A stretch of 64,000 bases of DNA from Roseateles sp. (GTDB lineage: Bacteria > Pseudomonadota > Gammaproteobacteria > Burkholderiales > Burkholderiaceae_C): the NCBI GenBank assembly GCA_015657635.1, contig JACDQM010000105.1, positions 1 to 64,000 of the forward strand, written 5' to 3'. The notes under the pieces are model-generated. The model was not told where the DNA came from, ran no database searches, and saw only the letters and a program-made list of their open reading frames with translations. Of the stretch, positions 46,655 to 57,585 are shown in pieces. Numbering within the stretch: position 1 is the first letter of the stretch; each line of letters starts with the position of its first letter. A program made the translations under genes and the position numbers.

Positions 46655-46676
46655 AGGCTGGCCCAGGGGCCAGCCT
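46655..46676 (-). terminator. Hairpin between the two isocitrate dehydrogenase genes
   Basis: AGGCTGGCC and GGCCAGCCT form a nine-base-pair stem with a four-base loop, 20 bases after the monomeric enzyme's stop. No T-tract follows, so termination is uncertain. Confidence 0.35.
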
Positions 46677-46696
46677 CAGCGGTGGGCGGCAGGCGC

Positions 46697-48934
<2,238 letters not shown>

Positions 48935-49054
48935 GAGGGTATCCAGATCGGCCAAACAAGCAGGCGCATAGAGGAGGATTAGAGCGACGATTCTAAGACA
49001 GGCGTGCCGCACTGCGGACCCGGTCTTATACAAGTCTTGGCCTTCACTGGCCTG

Positions 49055-49738
49055 TCAGGACGGCAGCCCGCAGATCGCGGCGATTTGCACCCACACGCCA
49101 TGGCCCATGGCCCAGCCGGAAGCACTCACCAGGGCCAGGCCCGCCAGACGAACCGACCAAGCCATGCCGCGCGGGCCGATTGCCTTAAGCAGCAGGCTCG
49201 GGCCCAGCACCAGGCCCAGGCCCGAGGCGATGGCAAAACTGGCCATCACCAAAGCGCCGGCCGCCGGTCCGCTGGCCAGGCCGGCCGTCAGCAAGGCTGA
49301 CTGCAGCAACCCACAGGGCCAAGCGACCCAAGCCAGCCCGATCAGGCCCGAGCGGGCCGGCGCCGACAGCACGACCCGCCCTGCCCCTGGCACCGCCAGC
49401 GTGGACGAGCCGACCAGCTGCCCGAGTTGACTCAACCAGGCCGGCTGGCGAGCGAAGACAAGCAGATAGAGACCGAGCAGCAGCGCTGCGCAATGAACCA
49501 GCAGCCAGAGCGGCCTGAGCCAGGCTGCAGCACCACCGAGCCAAGCCAGTGCGCCGACGCTGGCTGCCGCGATGGCACCGCCCAACGCGTAGCTGAGCAC
49601 CCGCCCGACTTGGAAAGCCCCCATCGTGCCGTGACCGTTGCGACCGCATGCCGCTGCCGCCGGCCCGCACATGGCCACGCAGTGCGGTGATCCGGCAAGA
49701 CCCATCAACAGGGCCGATCCGGCGAGCGCAAGGTCCAT
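49055..49738 (-). CDS. SafE/TauE-like membrane protein next to the cco genes
   Basis: A 227-residue inner-membrane protein with six to seven hydrophobic segments. It begins with GLAGSPHCVAMCGP, the HCxxMC motif of the UreH/SafE family often placed beside cbb3-oxidase genes and probably handling a metal (copper or nickel-like) or sulfur compound. Cysteines and histidines at the first helix could bind metal. It lies 52 bases downstream of hemN on the same strand, so cotranscription is likely. Confidence 0.78.
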   Translation of the reverse strand: MDLALAGSALLMGLAGSPHCVAMCGPAAAACGRNGHGTMGAFQVGRVLSYALGGAIAAASVGALAWLGGAAAWLRPLWLLVHCAALLLGLYLLVFARQPAWLSQLGQLVGSSTLAVPGAGRVVLSAPARSGLIGLAWVAWPCGLLQSALLTAGLASGPAAGALVMASFAIASGLGLVLGPSLLLKAIGPRGMAWSVRLAGLALVSASGWAMGHGVWVQIAAICGLPS

Positions 49739-49789
49739 CTGCAGATTCCGTCCCTCTCGAAATGCACCGCTGACGCGGCGATCCAGGCC

Positions 49790-51198
49790 TTAGATGATGC
49801 GGGAGAACTTCTCCCGCGTCCTGTCCGCCTGGAGGTAACGATCAAAAACCATCGCCACCGCACGAACGAAGAACCACCCCTTGGCCGTGACCTCGATCGA
49901 TCCCGGAAGGAGCTCAACCAGACCCGCCTCGGCGAGGCTCTGCAGTTGCTCGATCTCGGCGCGGAAGTAGTCTTTCACCTTGATCAGATGCGCCAATTCG
50001 ATGGACTCGAACTCCACCCGCCCCTGGCACATCAGCGCCATGATCATCGCGCGCCGAACCAGATCATCCCGGTTGAGCGCCAGGCCACGAACGATCGGCA
50101 ACTGACGCTGGCGCAGCGCGTCGTAATACTCGGGCAGGGTCTTGGCGTTCTGGCTGTAGGTGGCACCGACACGCCCGATCGACGACACGCCCAGGCCGAT
50201 CAGGTCACAGTCCGGTTGTGTGCTGTAGCCCTGGAAGTTCCGATGCAGGCGGCCTTGACGCTTGGCGACCGCGAGCGAGTCGGTGGGCAGGGCAAAGTGA
50301 TCCATGCCGATGTAGACATAGCCGTGTCCGAGGAAGCCACTGATGGCGCCCGACAGCATGTGCAGCTTGTCAGCCGCCACCGGCAGGCGCGTCGCATCGA
50401 TCCGGCGCTGCGGCTTGAAGCGCTGCGGCAGGTGGGCGTAGCCGTAGAGCGCAATGCGGTCCGGCTTGAGGGCCGCCACTTGAGCGATGGTGCGGGCAAA
50501 GGATTCAGGCGTCTGCTGAGGCAGTCCATAAATCAGATCCACATTGGTCGACTCGAACCCCAGGGCTCTCGCCTCACCCATCAGCAGGGCCACACTCTCA
50601 TGGCTCTGCAGACGATGCACGGCCTTCTGCACATCAGGATCGAAGTCCTGGACGCCGAAGCTCAGGCGATTGAACCCGAGCTGACGCAGATGCTGCAGGC
50701 GCTCTCGGGTGACCGTGCGGGGATCCACCTCGATCGAGACCTCGGCACCCGGAGCCAGCTTGAAGTGCTGCTGGATGTCCTGCATGACGCGAGTCAGCTC
50801 GGCATCACTCAGGAAGGTCGGCGAACCGCCGCCGAAATGCAGCTGCGACACGGACTCCTGCCGACCGAGCCGCTCACGGGTCAGCGCCACCTCGACGGCC
50901 AGCGCATCCAGGTACTCGCCTGCCCGCTCGTGGTGCTTGGTGATGACCTTGTTGCAGGCACAGTAGTAGCAGACTGACTCGCAGAACGGCACATGCACAT
51001 AGAGCGACAAAGGCGCGCCGCCCCCCACCTGCGAGCCTGTCCCGCGCTGCACAAGCGCCTGCTCGTACTGCTGGACAGTGAACGCCTCGACGAAGCGGTC
51101 TGCGGTCGGATAGGAGGTGTAGCGCGGCCCTCGACGTCAAAGCGGCGCAACAGAGCCTCGTCAACGCCAGCGGGCGTCAGGGTAATGCTTGCAGTCAT
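49790..51198 (-). pseudogene. hemN: Oxygen-independent coproporphyrinogen III dehydrogenase, frameshifted near its N-terminus
   Basis: A radical-SAM enzyme of haem synthesis under low oxygen. The SAM cluster motif CESVCYYC is intact, as are HFGGGSPTFLS and FNRLSFGVQDFD. The N-terminal frame begins at ATG 51198 (MTASITLTPAGVDE..LRRFDVEG). It joins the main frame only if one C is restored in GGGCCGCGC (51126-51128), giving the family text PRYTSYPTADRFVEAF. Repaired length is about 469 residues. The gene is divergent from fnr with an FNR-box-like site between them. Confidence 0.86.
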
Positions 51199-51232
51199 GA
51201 CAGTGACTGTGCCAAGCTCCAGCCGAGGGCGG

Positions 51233-51246
51233 TTGATCTGAGTCAA
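51233..51246. promoter_or_regulatory. FNR-box-like site between hemN and fnr
   Basis: TTGATCTGAGTCAA differs from the consensus TTGAT-N4-ATCAA by one base. It lies 35 bases before the hemN ATG and 50 bases before the fnr ATG, so one site could serve both genes. Confidence 0.6.
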
Positions 51247-51296
51247 GCTAGCTCAGGTTTGGGGCAGCAACAATGCACCTGGAATTGAGGAGCATC

Positions 51297-52121
51297 ATGT
51301 TCACAACCCAAACAACGTCCACCGCCTCCGATTCAGCATTGAGCGAAAGCAGCTGCAGGGGGCAGACCATAATGCGCGGCATGAGCACCAACGCACCCAT
51401 CAAGATCGAACCGTTCAAGGTCGCCTGTTCGAGCTGCAATCTGCGCGAACTGTGCCTGCCGGTCGGCCTGTCCAAAAGCAATCTTGACCAGCTGGATAAC
51501 TTGGTTGCAACGCGCCGCACCGTCTCGCGTGGCGACACCCTGTTTCGCACCGGCGACAGCTTCCAGTCGCTCTATGCGGTTCGTACCGGATTCTTCAAGA
51601 CTTGCGTCTCGTCCGAGGACGGCCGCGACCAGGTCACGGGGTTCCAGATGGCGGGCGAATTGCTGGGCCTCGACGGCATCAGCAATGACCGGCACTCCTG
51701 TGACGCCGTGGCGCTGGAGGACTCGCAAGTCTGCGTGATCCCCTACGAACAGTTGGAAGAGCTCTCGCGCGAGTTCACCGACCTGCAGCACCAGTTCCAC
51801 AAGATCATGAGCCGCGAGATCGTGCGCGACCATGGCGTGATGCTGTTGCTGGGCAGCATGCGCGCGGAAGAGCGACTGGCCGCCTTTCTGCTGAACCTCA
51901 CCCAGCGCCTGCAAGCACGGGGCTTCTCCGCCTCGAGCCTGGTGCTTCGCATGACACGCGAGGAAATCGGCAGCTATCTGGGCCTCAAGCTTGAAACGGT
52001 CAGCCGGACCTTCTCGCGCTTTCAGGACGAAGGCCTGCTCGAAGTGAAGCAGCGCCAGATCACCATCCTTGATCAATCCGGTCTGGAGCGGCTGGTCAAC
52101 AGCAGCAACGGCGCCTGCTGA
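51297..52121 (+). CDS. fnr: FNR-type oxygen-sensing transcription regulator
   Basis: A 274-residue CRP/FNR family regulator with a [4Fe-4S] cluster. Three N-terminal cysteines lie in CSSCNLRELC, and the fourth in NDRHSCDAV. The helix-turn-helix is TREEIGSYLGLKLETVSRTFSRF, with the E-SR recognition residues of FNR. The ATG at 51297 has GAGGAG close upstream; ATG 51381 is an alternative that still keeps the cysteine cluster. It is expected to control the cco genes and hemN, and itself through the site at 51233. Confidence 0.9.
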   Translation: MFTTQTTSTASDSALSESSCRGQTIMRGMSTNAPIKIEPFKVACSSCNLRELCLPVGLSKSNLDQLDNLVATRRTVSRGDTLFRTGDSFQSLYAVRTGFFKTCVSSEDGRDQVTGFQMAGELLGLDGISNDRHSCDAVALEDSQVCVIPYEQLEELSREFTDLQHQFHKIMSREIVRDHGVMLLLGSMRAEERLAAFLLNLTQRLQARGFSASSLVLRMTREEIGSYLGLKLETVSRTFSRFQDEGLLEVKQRQITILDQSGLERLVNSSNGAC

Positions 52122-52125
52122 GGCT

Positions 52126-52160
52126 GCTGAGCGCGATCCGGCGTTCCGGCCTGCGCTCAG
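52126..52160. terminator. Hairpin between the convergent fnr and cco-operon ends
   Basis: CTGAGCGC (52127-52134) pairs with GCGCTCAG (52153-52160), with an inner CCGG/CCGG stem and a four-base loop. It sits in the 35-base gap between two convergent genes and could end both transcripts, though no T-tract follows. Confidence 0.45.
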
Positions 52161-52450
52161 TCCCGCAGGCTCTCGGCTGGCGGGCTGCTCGCCAGCAGGG
52201 CCGCGATTCCCGCCGCGATGGAGATGATGCTCCAGAAGAGCAGAAAGGCGATGGTGTAGACGGCCGCATTGGGTATGTCCAGATGCGTGCCGGCCGACCA
52301 GCGCAGATCCGCAGGATCAACCAGCGCAAACACCAGCGCTTCCATCACGCCCGCCATCACGAACGCGGGCCACAGCGCCACCATCAGCAGCCGCGCGCGC
52401 CGCGTCGGCGGTGGCTGCAACTCGCTGGCAGTGTCCTGCAGCGCGCTCAT
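52157..52450 (-). CDS. Two-helix membrane protein at the end of the cco operon, unknown
   Basis: A 97-residue protein with two transmembrane helices: LLMVALWPAFVMAGVMEALVFAL and, after a short loop, AAVYTIAFLLFWSIISIAAGIAALL. It overlaps the FixH-like gene by four bases (ATGA), so it belongs to the operon. I recognise no family; an oxidase-assembly helper is a guess from position. Confidence 0.65.
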   Translation of the reverse strand: MSALQDTASELQPPPTRRARLLMVALWPAFVMAGVMEALVFALVDPADLRWSAGTHLDIPNAAVYTIAFLLFWSIISIAAGIAALLASSPPAESLRD

Positions 52451-52688
52451 TGCCCGCCTGTCGCCGCGTGATTGCGCGCCTTGCCTGCAGGCTGCATCGC
52501 ACGCACATCAGCACTGTCGGCTGAAGTCTTGCCAGCCGATGTGTCGAGCACCGGGTCCGGGTACTTCAATGCCAGCGCGAGCGTCACGAAGCTGGCCAAC
52601 ACCACCGCCAGCGGCCGCCGACCACCAGCCACATCATGCGTTCAGTCCACCAGCGCTGGGTGCCGGATGCCTTCGAGGTCTGCGTCAT
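52447..52688 (-). pseudogene. FixH/CcoH-like small membrane protein, one-base frameshift
   Basis: It occupies the usual ccoH slot after ccoG. AAGGAG lies six bases before ATG 52688. The first frame reads MTQTSKASGTQRWWTERMM and breaks in GGCGGCCGC near 52613. With one C restored it continues as GGPLAVVLASFVTLALALK and then YPDPVLD, giving one helix and an 80-residue protein. FixH/CcoH helps assemble cbb3 oxidase; this short form is typical of Burkholderiales rather than rhizobia. The family is inferred from position and topology. Confidence 0.6.
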
Positions 52689-52702
52689 AGATGTCTCCTT
52701 GA

Positions 52703-54154
52703 TCAGCGGGGAACGACGAAGGTGGATTTCTCTTCGATCGTGTAGTCAGGGCTTGCGCCGGCGGGTCCCCGGCGCTCGATACGGAAGTGAATCTCGTGCG
52801 CGCCGGCGCCCGCCTTGGCGGCGCTCTCGGGCGGCAGGCGCAACGCCACCGACACCCAGCGACCTTCGGCCGGCGCCACATCCACAGCCAGGCTGCGGCT
52901 CAGGGCCAGACCCGGCAAGCCGGAAGCGCTGATGCTGAAGTGGTGATCCACCTCGGTGGCGTTCATGACCTGCAGCCGGTAGACGTTCTCGATGTAGCCA
53001 TCCTCCACCAGCCGCGCCAGCGATGCGCGATCGCGGACCACGTCCACCTTGAACGGCGTGCGCATCAGCAAGCTGGCCAGCAAGGCGGCACAAATGATGA
53101 ACAGGATGCCGGTGTAGACCAGCACGCGCGGGCGGAACAGGCGACGCAACAACTGCGCCTTGCTCAGGTGCTGCTGCAGGCCGTTCTGCGTGTCATAGCG
53201 GATCAGGCCGGGCGCATAACCCATCTTGTCCATCACGCCATTGCACACATCAATGCAGGCTGCACAGCCAATGCATTCGTACTGCAGCCCTTTGCGGATG
53301 TCGATGCCCGTCGGGCAGACCTGCACGCACAGATTGCAGTCAATGCACGAGCCCAGGCCCAGTTCCTTGGGGTCGGCCTTCTTGCCGCGCGAGCCCCTCG
53401 GCTCGCCACGCTCGGCGTCGTAGCTGATGATCAGCGTGTCCTTGTCGAACATGGCGCTCTGGAAGCGCGCATAGGGACACATGTACTTGCAGACCTGCTC
53501 TCGCATATGGCCAGCAAAGCCATAGGTAGCCAGGCCATAGAACAGCACCCAGAACAACTCCCAGGGCCCCAGGGCCATCCCTGCGACTTCCAGCGACAGC
53601 GTCTTGATCGGCGTGAAATAGCCAACGAAGGTGAAGCCGGTCCAGAGCGCCAGCGCGATCCAGGCCGCTTGCTTGCCGCCCTTGCGCCAGAACTTCTCCA
53701 GCGTCCAGGGTCCGGCATCCAGTTTCATGCGGGCTGCGCGGTCGCCCTCGAACTTGCGTTCGATCCACATGAAGATCTCGGTGTAGACCGTCTGCGGGCA
53801 GGCATAGCCACACCACAGGCGGCCGGCCACCGCAGTGAAGAGGAACAGCGCGTAGGCTGAAATCAGCAGCAGCGCTGTCAGGTAGATGAAGTCCTGCGGA
53901 TAGAGCACCAAACCGAAGATGTAGAAACGGCGGGCGCCCAGATCGAACAGGACGATCTGACGGTTGCCCCAGTCGAACCAGGGCAGGCAATAGAACAAGA
54001 GCTGAGTGAGCCACACCAGGGCCCAGCGCCAGGTGGCGAACCATCCACTGACCGCACGCGCATAGATCTTCTTCTGCGCCTGGTACAGCGACACCACCTG
54101 TGCGGAGGCGTCATCGGCCGCCGCGACCTGGGAACCCTGGGGACTGCTACTCAT
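52703..54154 (-). CDS. ccoG: Cytochrome c oxidase accessory protein CcoG (FixG)
   Basis: A 483-residue inner-membrane iron-sulfur protein needed for cbb3-oxidase maturation (copper reduction). There are about five membrane segments. Two 4Fe-4S motifs occur, CIDCNLCVQVCP and CIGCAACIDVC, and other Cys-pro motifs are CGYACPQ and CKYMCPYARFQ. A C-terminal Ig-like FixG domain (about 360-483) follows the last helix. The ATG at 54154 is preferred over the TTG at 54157. It follows ccoP by eight bases. Confidence 0.92.
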   Translation of the reverse strand: MSSSPQGSQVAAADDASAQVVSLYQAQKKIYARAVSGWFATWRWALVWLTQLLFYCLPWFDWGNRQIVLFDLGARRFYIFGLVLYPQDFIYLTALLLISAYALFLFTAVAGRLWCGYACPQTVYTEIFMWIERKFEGDRAARMKLDAGPWTLEKFWRKGGKQAAWIALALWTGFTFVGYFTPIKTLSLEVAGMALGPWELFWVLFYGLATYGFAGHMREQVCKYMCPYARFQSAMFDKDTLIISYDAERGEPRGSRGKKADPKELGLGSCIDCNLCVQVCPTGIDIRKGLQYECIGCAACIDVCNGVMDKMGYAPGLIRYDTQNGLQQHLSKAQLLRRLFRPRVLVYTGILFIICAALLASLLMRTPFKVDVVRDRASLARLVEDGYIENVYRLQVMNATEVDHHFSISASGLPGLALSRSLAVDVAPAEGRWVSVALRLPPESAAKAGAGAHEIHFRIERRGPAGASPDYTIEEKSTFVVPR

Positions 54155-54162
54155 CAATGACT

Positions 54163-55083
54163 TCAGTTAGACGCGACGGCCGTGCCGCTACGCTGCGACA
54201 GGCTCCAGACATAGGCCGCCAGCACACGCACCTGCTCAGGGCTCAGGCGCTCGGCATGGGCCGGCATCATGTTGTTCTTGCCACCGTTGATCATCGCGAT
54301 GACCGTCTCTTCACCCCAGCCATGCAGCCAGACCTTGTCGGTCAGGTTGGGCGCGCCCAAGGCCTGGTTGCCCTTGCCGTCAGCGCCGTGGCAGGCGGCA
54401 CAGGCACCAAACTTGGACTTGCCAAGCTGGGCGGCAATCGAGTTGTGCGGGCTGCCCGAGAGGCTCAGCACATAGTTGGCAACATTGCGCACATCCTCAG
54501 GCCCGCCCAGCGCAGCCGCCATCGGCGGCATCACGCCATTGCGGCCCTTGGCGATGGTTTCCATGATGGCCTCGTGCGAACCGCCCCACAGCCAGTCGGC
54601 GTCGGTGAGATTGGGGAAGCCCTTGCTGCCCTTGGCATCCGACCCGTGGCAGCTGGCGCAGTTGTTGGCAAACAGCCGCTCGCCGATGCCCATGGCCTGG
54701 TCGTTCTTGGCCATCTCGGCTGCCGGCATGGCAGCGAAGCGGGCATAGACCTCAGTCAGGGCGGCCTTGGCCTTGGCCTGCTCGGCCTCGTACTGGCCGG
54801 CACTGCTCCACTTCAGGCTGCCCTGCATGCTGCCCAGGCCGGGATACATGGCCAGATAGATGCCGGCAAAGACCACGGTCAGCACGAACAAGCCCATCCA
54901 CCAGCGCGGCAGCGGGTTGTTCATTTCCTTCAGGTCTTCGTCCCAGATGTGACCGGTCGTGTTGTCGTTCGCCATCACCTTGCGGCGGCTGGCGATGATC
55001 AGCAGGACCAGGCACAGCACCAGACCGAGAACGGTGGCCGCTGCAACAAACAGCGACCAGCCATTGGAGAAAAAGTCACTCAT
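54163..55083 (-). CDS. ccoP: cbb3 cytochrome c oxidase subunit III (di-haem cytochrome c)
   Basis: A 306-residue membrane-anchored di-haem electron carrier of the cbb3 oxidase. An N-terminal double helix (WSLFVAAATVLGLVLCLVLLI; WWMGLFVLTVVFAGIYLAMY) precedes two cytochrome domains with CASCH and CAACH. It ends SGTAVASN. Its ATG overlaps the ccoQ stop. Confidence 0.93.
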   Translation of the reverse strand: MSDFFSNGWSLFVAAATVLGLVLCLVLLIIASRRKVMANDNTTGHIWDEDLKEMNNPLPRWWMGLFVLTVVFAGIYLAMYPGLGSMQGSLKWSSAGQYEAEQAKAKAALTEVYARFAAMPAAEMAKNDQAMGIGERLFANNCASCHGSDAKGSKGFPNLTDADWLWGGSHEAIMETIAKGRNGVMPPMAAALGGPEDVRNVANYVLSLSGSPHNSIAAQLGKSKFGACAACHGADGKGNQALGAPNLTDKVWLHGWGEETVIAMINGGKNNMMPAHAERLSPEQVRVLAAYVWSLSQRSGTAVASN

Positions 55084-55256
55084 TGCATCCTCCTCGAAGC
55101 CTCGGCCGAATCGGCCTCGGAGTCGCCATGCAGCGGCAGTGCCGCACATTCATCAAAGCTCGCTGCGCGCTTCTTGCTGTAGGTCCAGGCGACGATGGCC
55201 AGGAACATCACAAGCAGCAGCACCGTGACGAGGGATCTCAGTTCATTGACGTCCAT
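55080..55256 (-). CDS. ccoQ: cbb3 oxidase small subunit CcoQ
   Basis: A 58-residue protein with one transmembrane helix near the N-terminus (LRSLVTVLLLVMFLAIVAW) and a charged tail (TYSKKRAASFDE). The position between ccoO and ccoP and the ATGCAATGA overlap with ccoP identify it. It stabilises the cbb3 complex. Confidence 0.88.
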   Translation of the reverse strand: MDVNELRSLVTVLLLVMFLAIVAWTYSKKRAASFDECAALPLHGDSEADSAEASRRMQ

Positions 55257-55265
55257 GAGAGCTCC

Positions 55266-55882
55266 TTACTTCACGGCGGTGCCGAGCACCTGCAGGTAAG
55301 CAATCACCGCATCCATTTCGGTGCGACCCTTGACCGCCTCGGCAGCTCCGGCAACGTCGGCATCGCTGTAGGGCACGCCGACGACGCGCAGCGCCTTCAG
55401 CTTGGGGGCCATGTCATCCGGGTTGAGCTTGGCCGTGGCCAGCCACGGGTAGGCCGGCATATTGGACTCGGGCACCAGATCACGCGGATTGATCAGGTGA
55501 ATGCGATGCCATTCATCGCTGTACTTGCCGCCCACGCGGTGCAGATCGGGACCGGTGCGCTTGGAGCCCCACTGGAAGGGGTGGTCGTAGACGAACTCAC
55601 CCGCTGTCGAATAGTGGCCGTAGCGCAGCGTCTCGGCGCGGAAAGGACGGATCATCTGCGAGTGGCAGTTGTAGCAGCCCTCGCGGATATAGACGTCCCG
55701 CCGGCCAGTTGCAGCGGCGTATAGGGCTTGAGGCCTTCGACCGCCTGGGTGGTCGAGCGCTGGAAGAACAGCGGCACGATTTCCACGATGCCGCCGACCA
55801 GCACGGTCAGCAGCACCAGCACGATCATCAGGAAGTTGTTGGTCTCGATCTTCTCGTGACCACCCACATGCTTGTTTGCCAT
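55266..55882 (-). pseudogene. ccoO: cbb3 oxidase subunit II (mono-haem cytochrome c), one-base frameshift
   Basis: CcoO is the membrane-bound mono-haem cytochrome of the oxidase. Frame one from ATG 55882 (GGGAG site upstream) reads [16 protein letters not shown] through the helix and TPLQLAGG. It then breaks near 55697-55701. The second frame holds [20 protein letters not shown] (haem site CYNCH) and runs to 55266. One C is missing in GGCGGGAC. Repaired length is 205 residues, the normal size. The oxidase cannot work without CcoO, so sequence error is likely. Confidence 0.87.
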
Positions 55883-55899
55883 GTTATTGCTCCCTCAGT

Positions 55900-57348
55900 T
55901 CAAGCGTGGGCCACGACGGCAGGAATACGCACCGGCACAGCCTTGCCAGCCTGCACGGTCTTGATGACGTTCCAGCCCATGATCAGCATGCCGCCGAGGT
56001 ACAGCAGACCGCCGGCCAAACGGATCACATAGAACGGGTAGGTCGCCTTCACGCTTTCAACAAAGGTGTAGACCAGGGTGCCGTCCGGGTTCACAGCACG
56101 CCACATCAGGCCCTGCATCACACCGGCGATCCACATCGCGGCGATGTAGAGCACGATGCCCAGCGTCGCCACCCAGAAGTGCAGTTCAATGGCGCGCTTC
56201 GAGTACATCTCGGTGCGGCCGAACATGCGCGGGATCAGGTGGTACAGCGCACCCATCGAGATCAGACCCACCCACCCCAGAGCACCGGAGTGCACGTGGC
56301 CGACGGTCCAGTCCGTGTAGTGCGACAGCGCGTTCACGGTCTTGATGGACATCATCGGACCTTCGAAGGTCGACATGCCGTAGAAGGACAGCGAGACGAT
56401 CAGGAACTTCAGGATCGGGTCGTCGCGCAGCTTGTGCCAGGCACCCGACAGGGTCATGATGCCGTTGATCATGCCGCCCCAGCTCGGTGCCAGCAGCACC
56501 AGCGAGAACACCATGCCGACGCTCTGCGCCCAGTCAGGCAAAGCCGTGTAGTGCAGGTGGTGGGGGCCCGCCCACATATACGTGAAGATCAGGGCCCAGA
56601 AGTGCACGATGGACAGGCGATAGCTGTACACCGGACGGCCTGCCTGCTTGGGGATGTAGTAGTACATCATGCCCAGGAAGCCCGCGGTCAGGAAGAAGCC
56701 CACGGCATTGTGGCCGTACCACCATTGCACCATCGCGTCCTGCACGCCCGCGTAGGCCGAGTAGCTCTTGGTCAGGCTGACAGGGATGGCCGCGCTATTG
56801 ACCAGGTGCAGCAAGGCCACGGCAATGATGAAGGCGCCGAAAAACCAGTTGGCCACATAGATGTGACGCACCTTGCGGGTACCGACCGTGCCGAAGAACA
56901 CGACCGCATAGCTGACCCACACCAGGGTGATCAGGATGTCGATCGGCCACTCCAGCTCGGCGTATTCCTTGCCGCTGGTCATGCCCAGCGGCAGCGTGAT
57001 GGCTGCCAGCAGGATGACCAGTTGCCAGCCCCAGAACGTGAACCAAGCCAAGGCCGGCGCGAACAGGCGGGTCTGGCCGGTGCGCTGAACCACGTGGTAA
57101 GCCGTTGCGAACAGCGTGCAACCGCCGAAAGCAAAGATCACCGCATTGGTGTGCAGCGGGCGCAGGCGCCCGTAGCTCAGCCATGGGATGCCCAGATTGA
57201 GTTCGGGCCAAGTCAGCTGTGCGGCGATGATCACGCCGACCAGCATGCCCACGACGCCCCAGAGGACGGCGGCCAGAGCAAAGGCTCGTACCACGCCGTC
57301 TTCATACACGGGCCCCGCCGGCCCGCTCGGCATTGCAACACTTGCCAT
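55900..57348 (-). CDS. ccoN: cbb3 cytochrome c oxidase catalytic subunit I
   Basis: A 482-residue haem-copper oxidase subunit with about twelve helices. Haem and copper ligands are visible in [41 protein letters not shown] (CuB histidines) and [17 protein letters not shown]. It is a high-affinity C-type oxidase used at low oxygen. The ATG at 57348 has AGGAG seven bases upstream. Downstream order is ccoO-Q-P-G. Confidence 0.95.
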   Translation of the reverse strand: MASVAMPSGPAGPVYEDGVVRAFALAAVLWGVVGMLVGVIIAAQLTWPELNLGIPWLSYGRLRPLHTNAVIFAFGGCTLFATAYHVVQRTGQTRLFAPALAWFTFWGWQLVILLAAITLPLGMTSGKEYAELEWPIDILITLVWVSYAVVFFGTVGTRKVRHIYVANWFFGAFIIAVALLHLVNSAAIPVSLTKSYSAYAGVQDAMVQWWYGHNAVGFFLTAGFLGMMYYYIPKQAGRPVYSYRLSIVHFWALIFTYMWAGPHHLHYTALPDWAQSVGMVFSLVLLAPSWGGMINGIMTLSGAWHKLRDDPILKFLIVSLSFYGMSTFEGPMMSIKTVNALSHYTDWTVGHVHSGALGWVGLISMGALYHLIPRMFGRTEMYSKRAIELHFWVATLGIVLYIAAMWIAGVMQGLMWRAVNPDGTLVYTFVESVKATYPFYVIRLAGGLLYLGGMLIMGWNVIKTVQAGKAVPVRIPAVVAHA

Positions 57349-57393
57349 TGAAACGCTCCTTGCTAGATGTTCTTAAACCAGTGGGGGAAATTC

Positions 57394-57576
57394 TCAGCTG
57401 CCGTTCGGCTGCCGGACTTGATCGCGGTCAACCCCAGCCGGCTCCTCGTCGAAAATGCGGTCGCCTTCGCGCTCCAGATCGTCCAACTGGCCACTGTGGA
57501 TGGCCCAACCGAAGACGCCGACGATGGCCAGCACCAGAACAACCGAGAGCGGGATCAGCAGATACAGGATGTCCAT
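57394..57576 (-). CDS. ccoS: cbb3-oxidase assembly protein CcoS
   Basis: A 60-residue protein: one N-terminal helix (DILYLLIPLSVVLVLAIVGVFGWAI) and a polar tail with the CcoS pattern GQLDDLEREGDRIFDEE. It helps insert cofactors into CcoN. The ATG at 57576 follows the ccoI stop by nine bases; a TTG at 57585 is also possible. Confidence 0.9.
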   Translation of the reverse strand: MDILYLLIPLSVVLVLAIVGVFGWAIHSGQLDDLEREGDRIFDEEPAGVDRDQVRQPNGS

Positions 57577-57585
57577 GGGCGGCAA

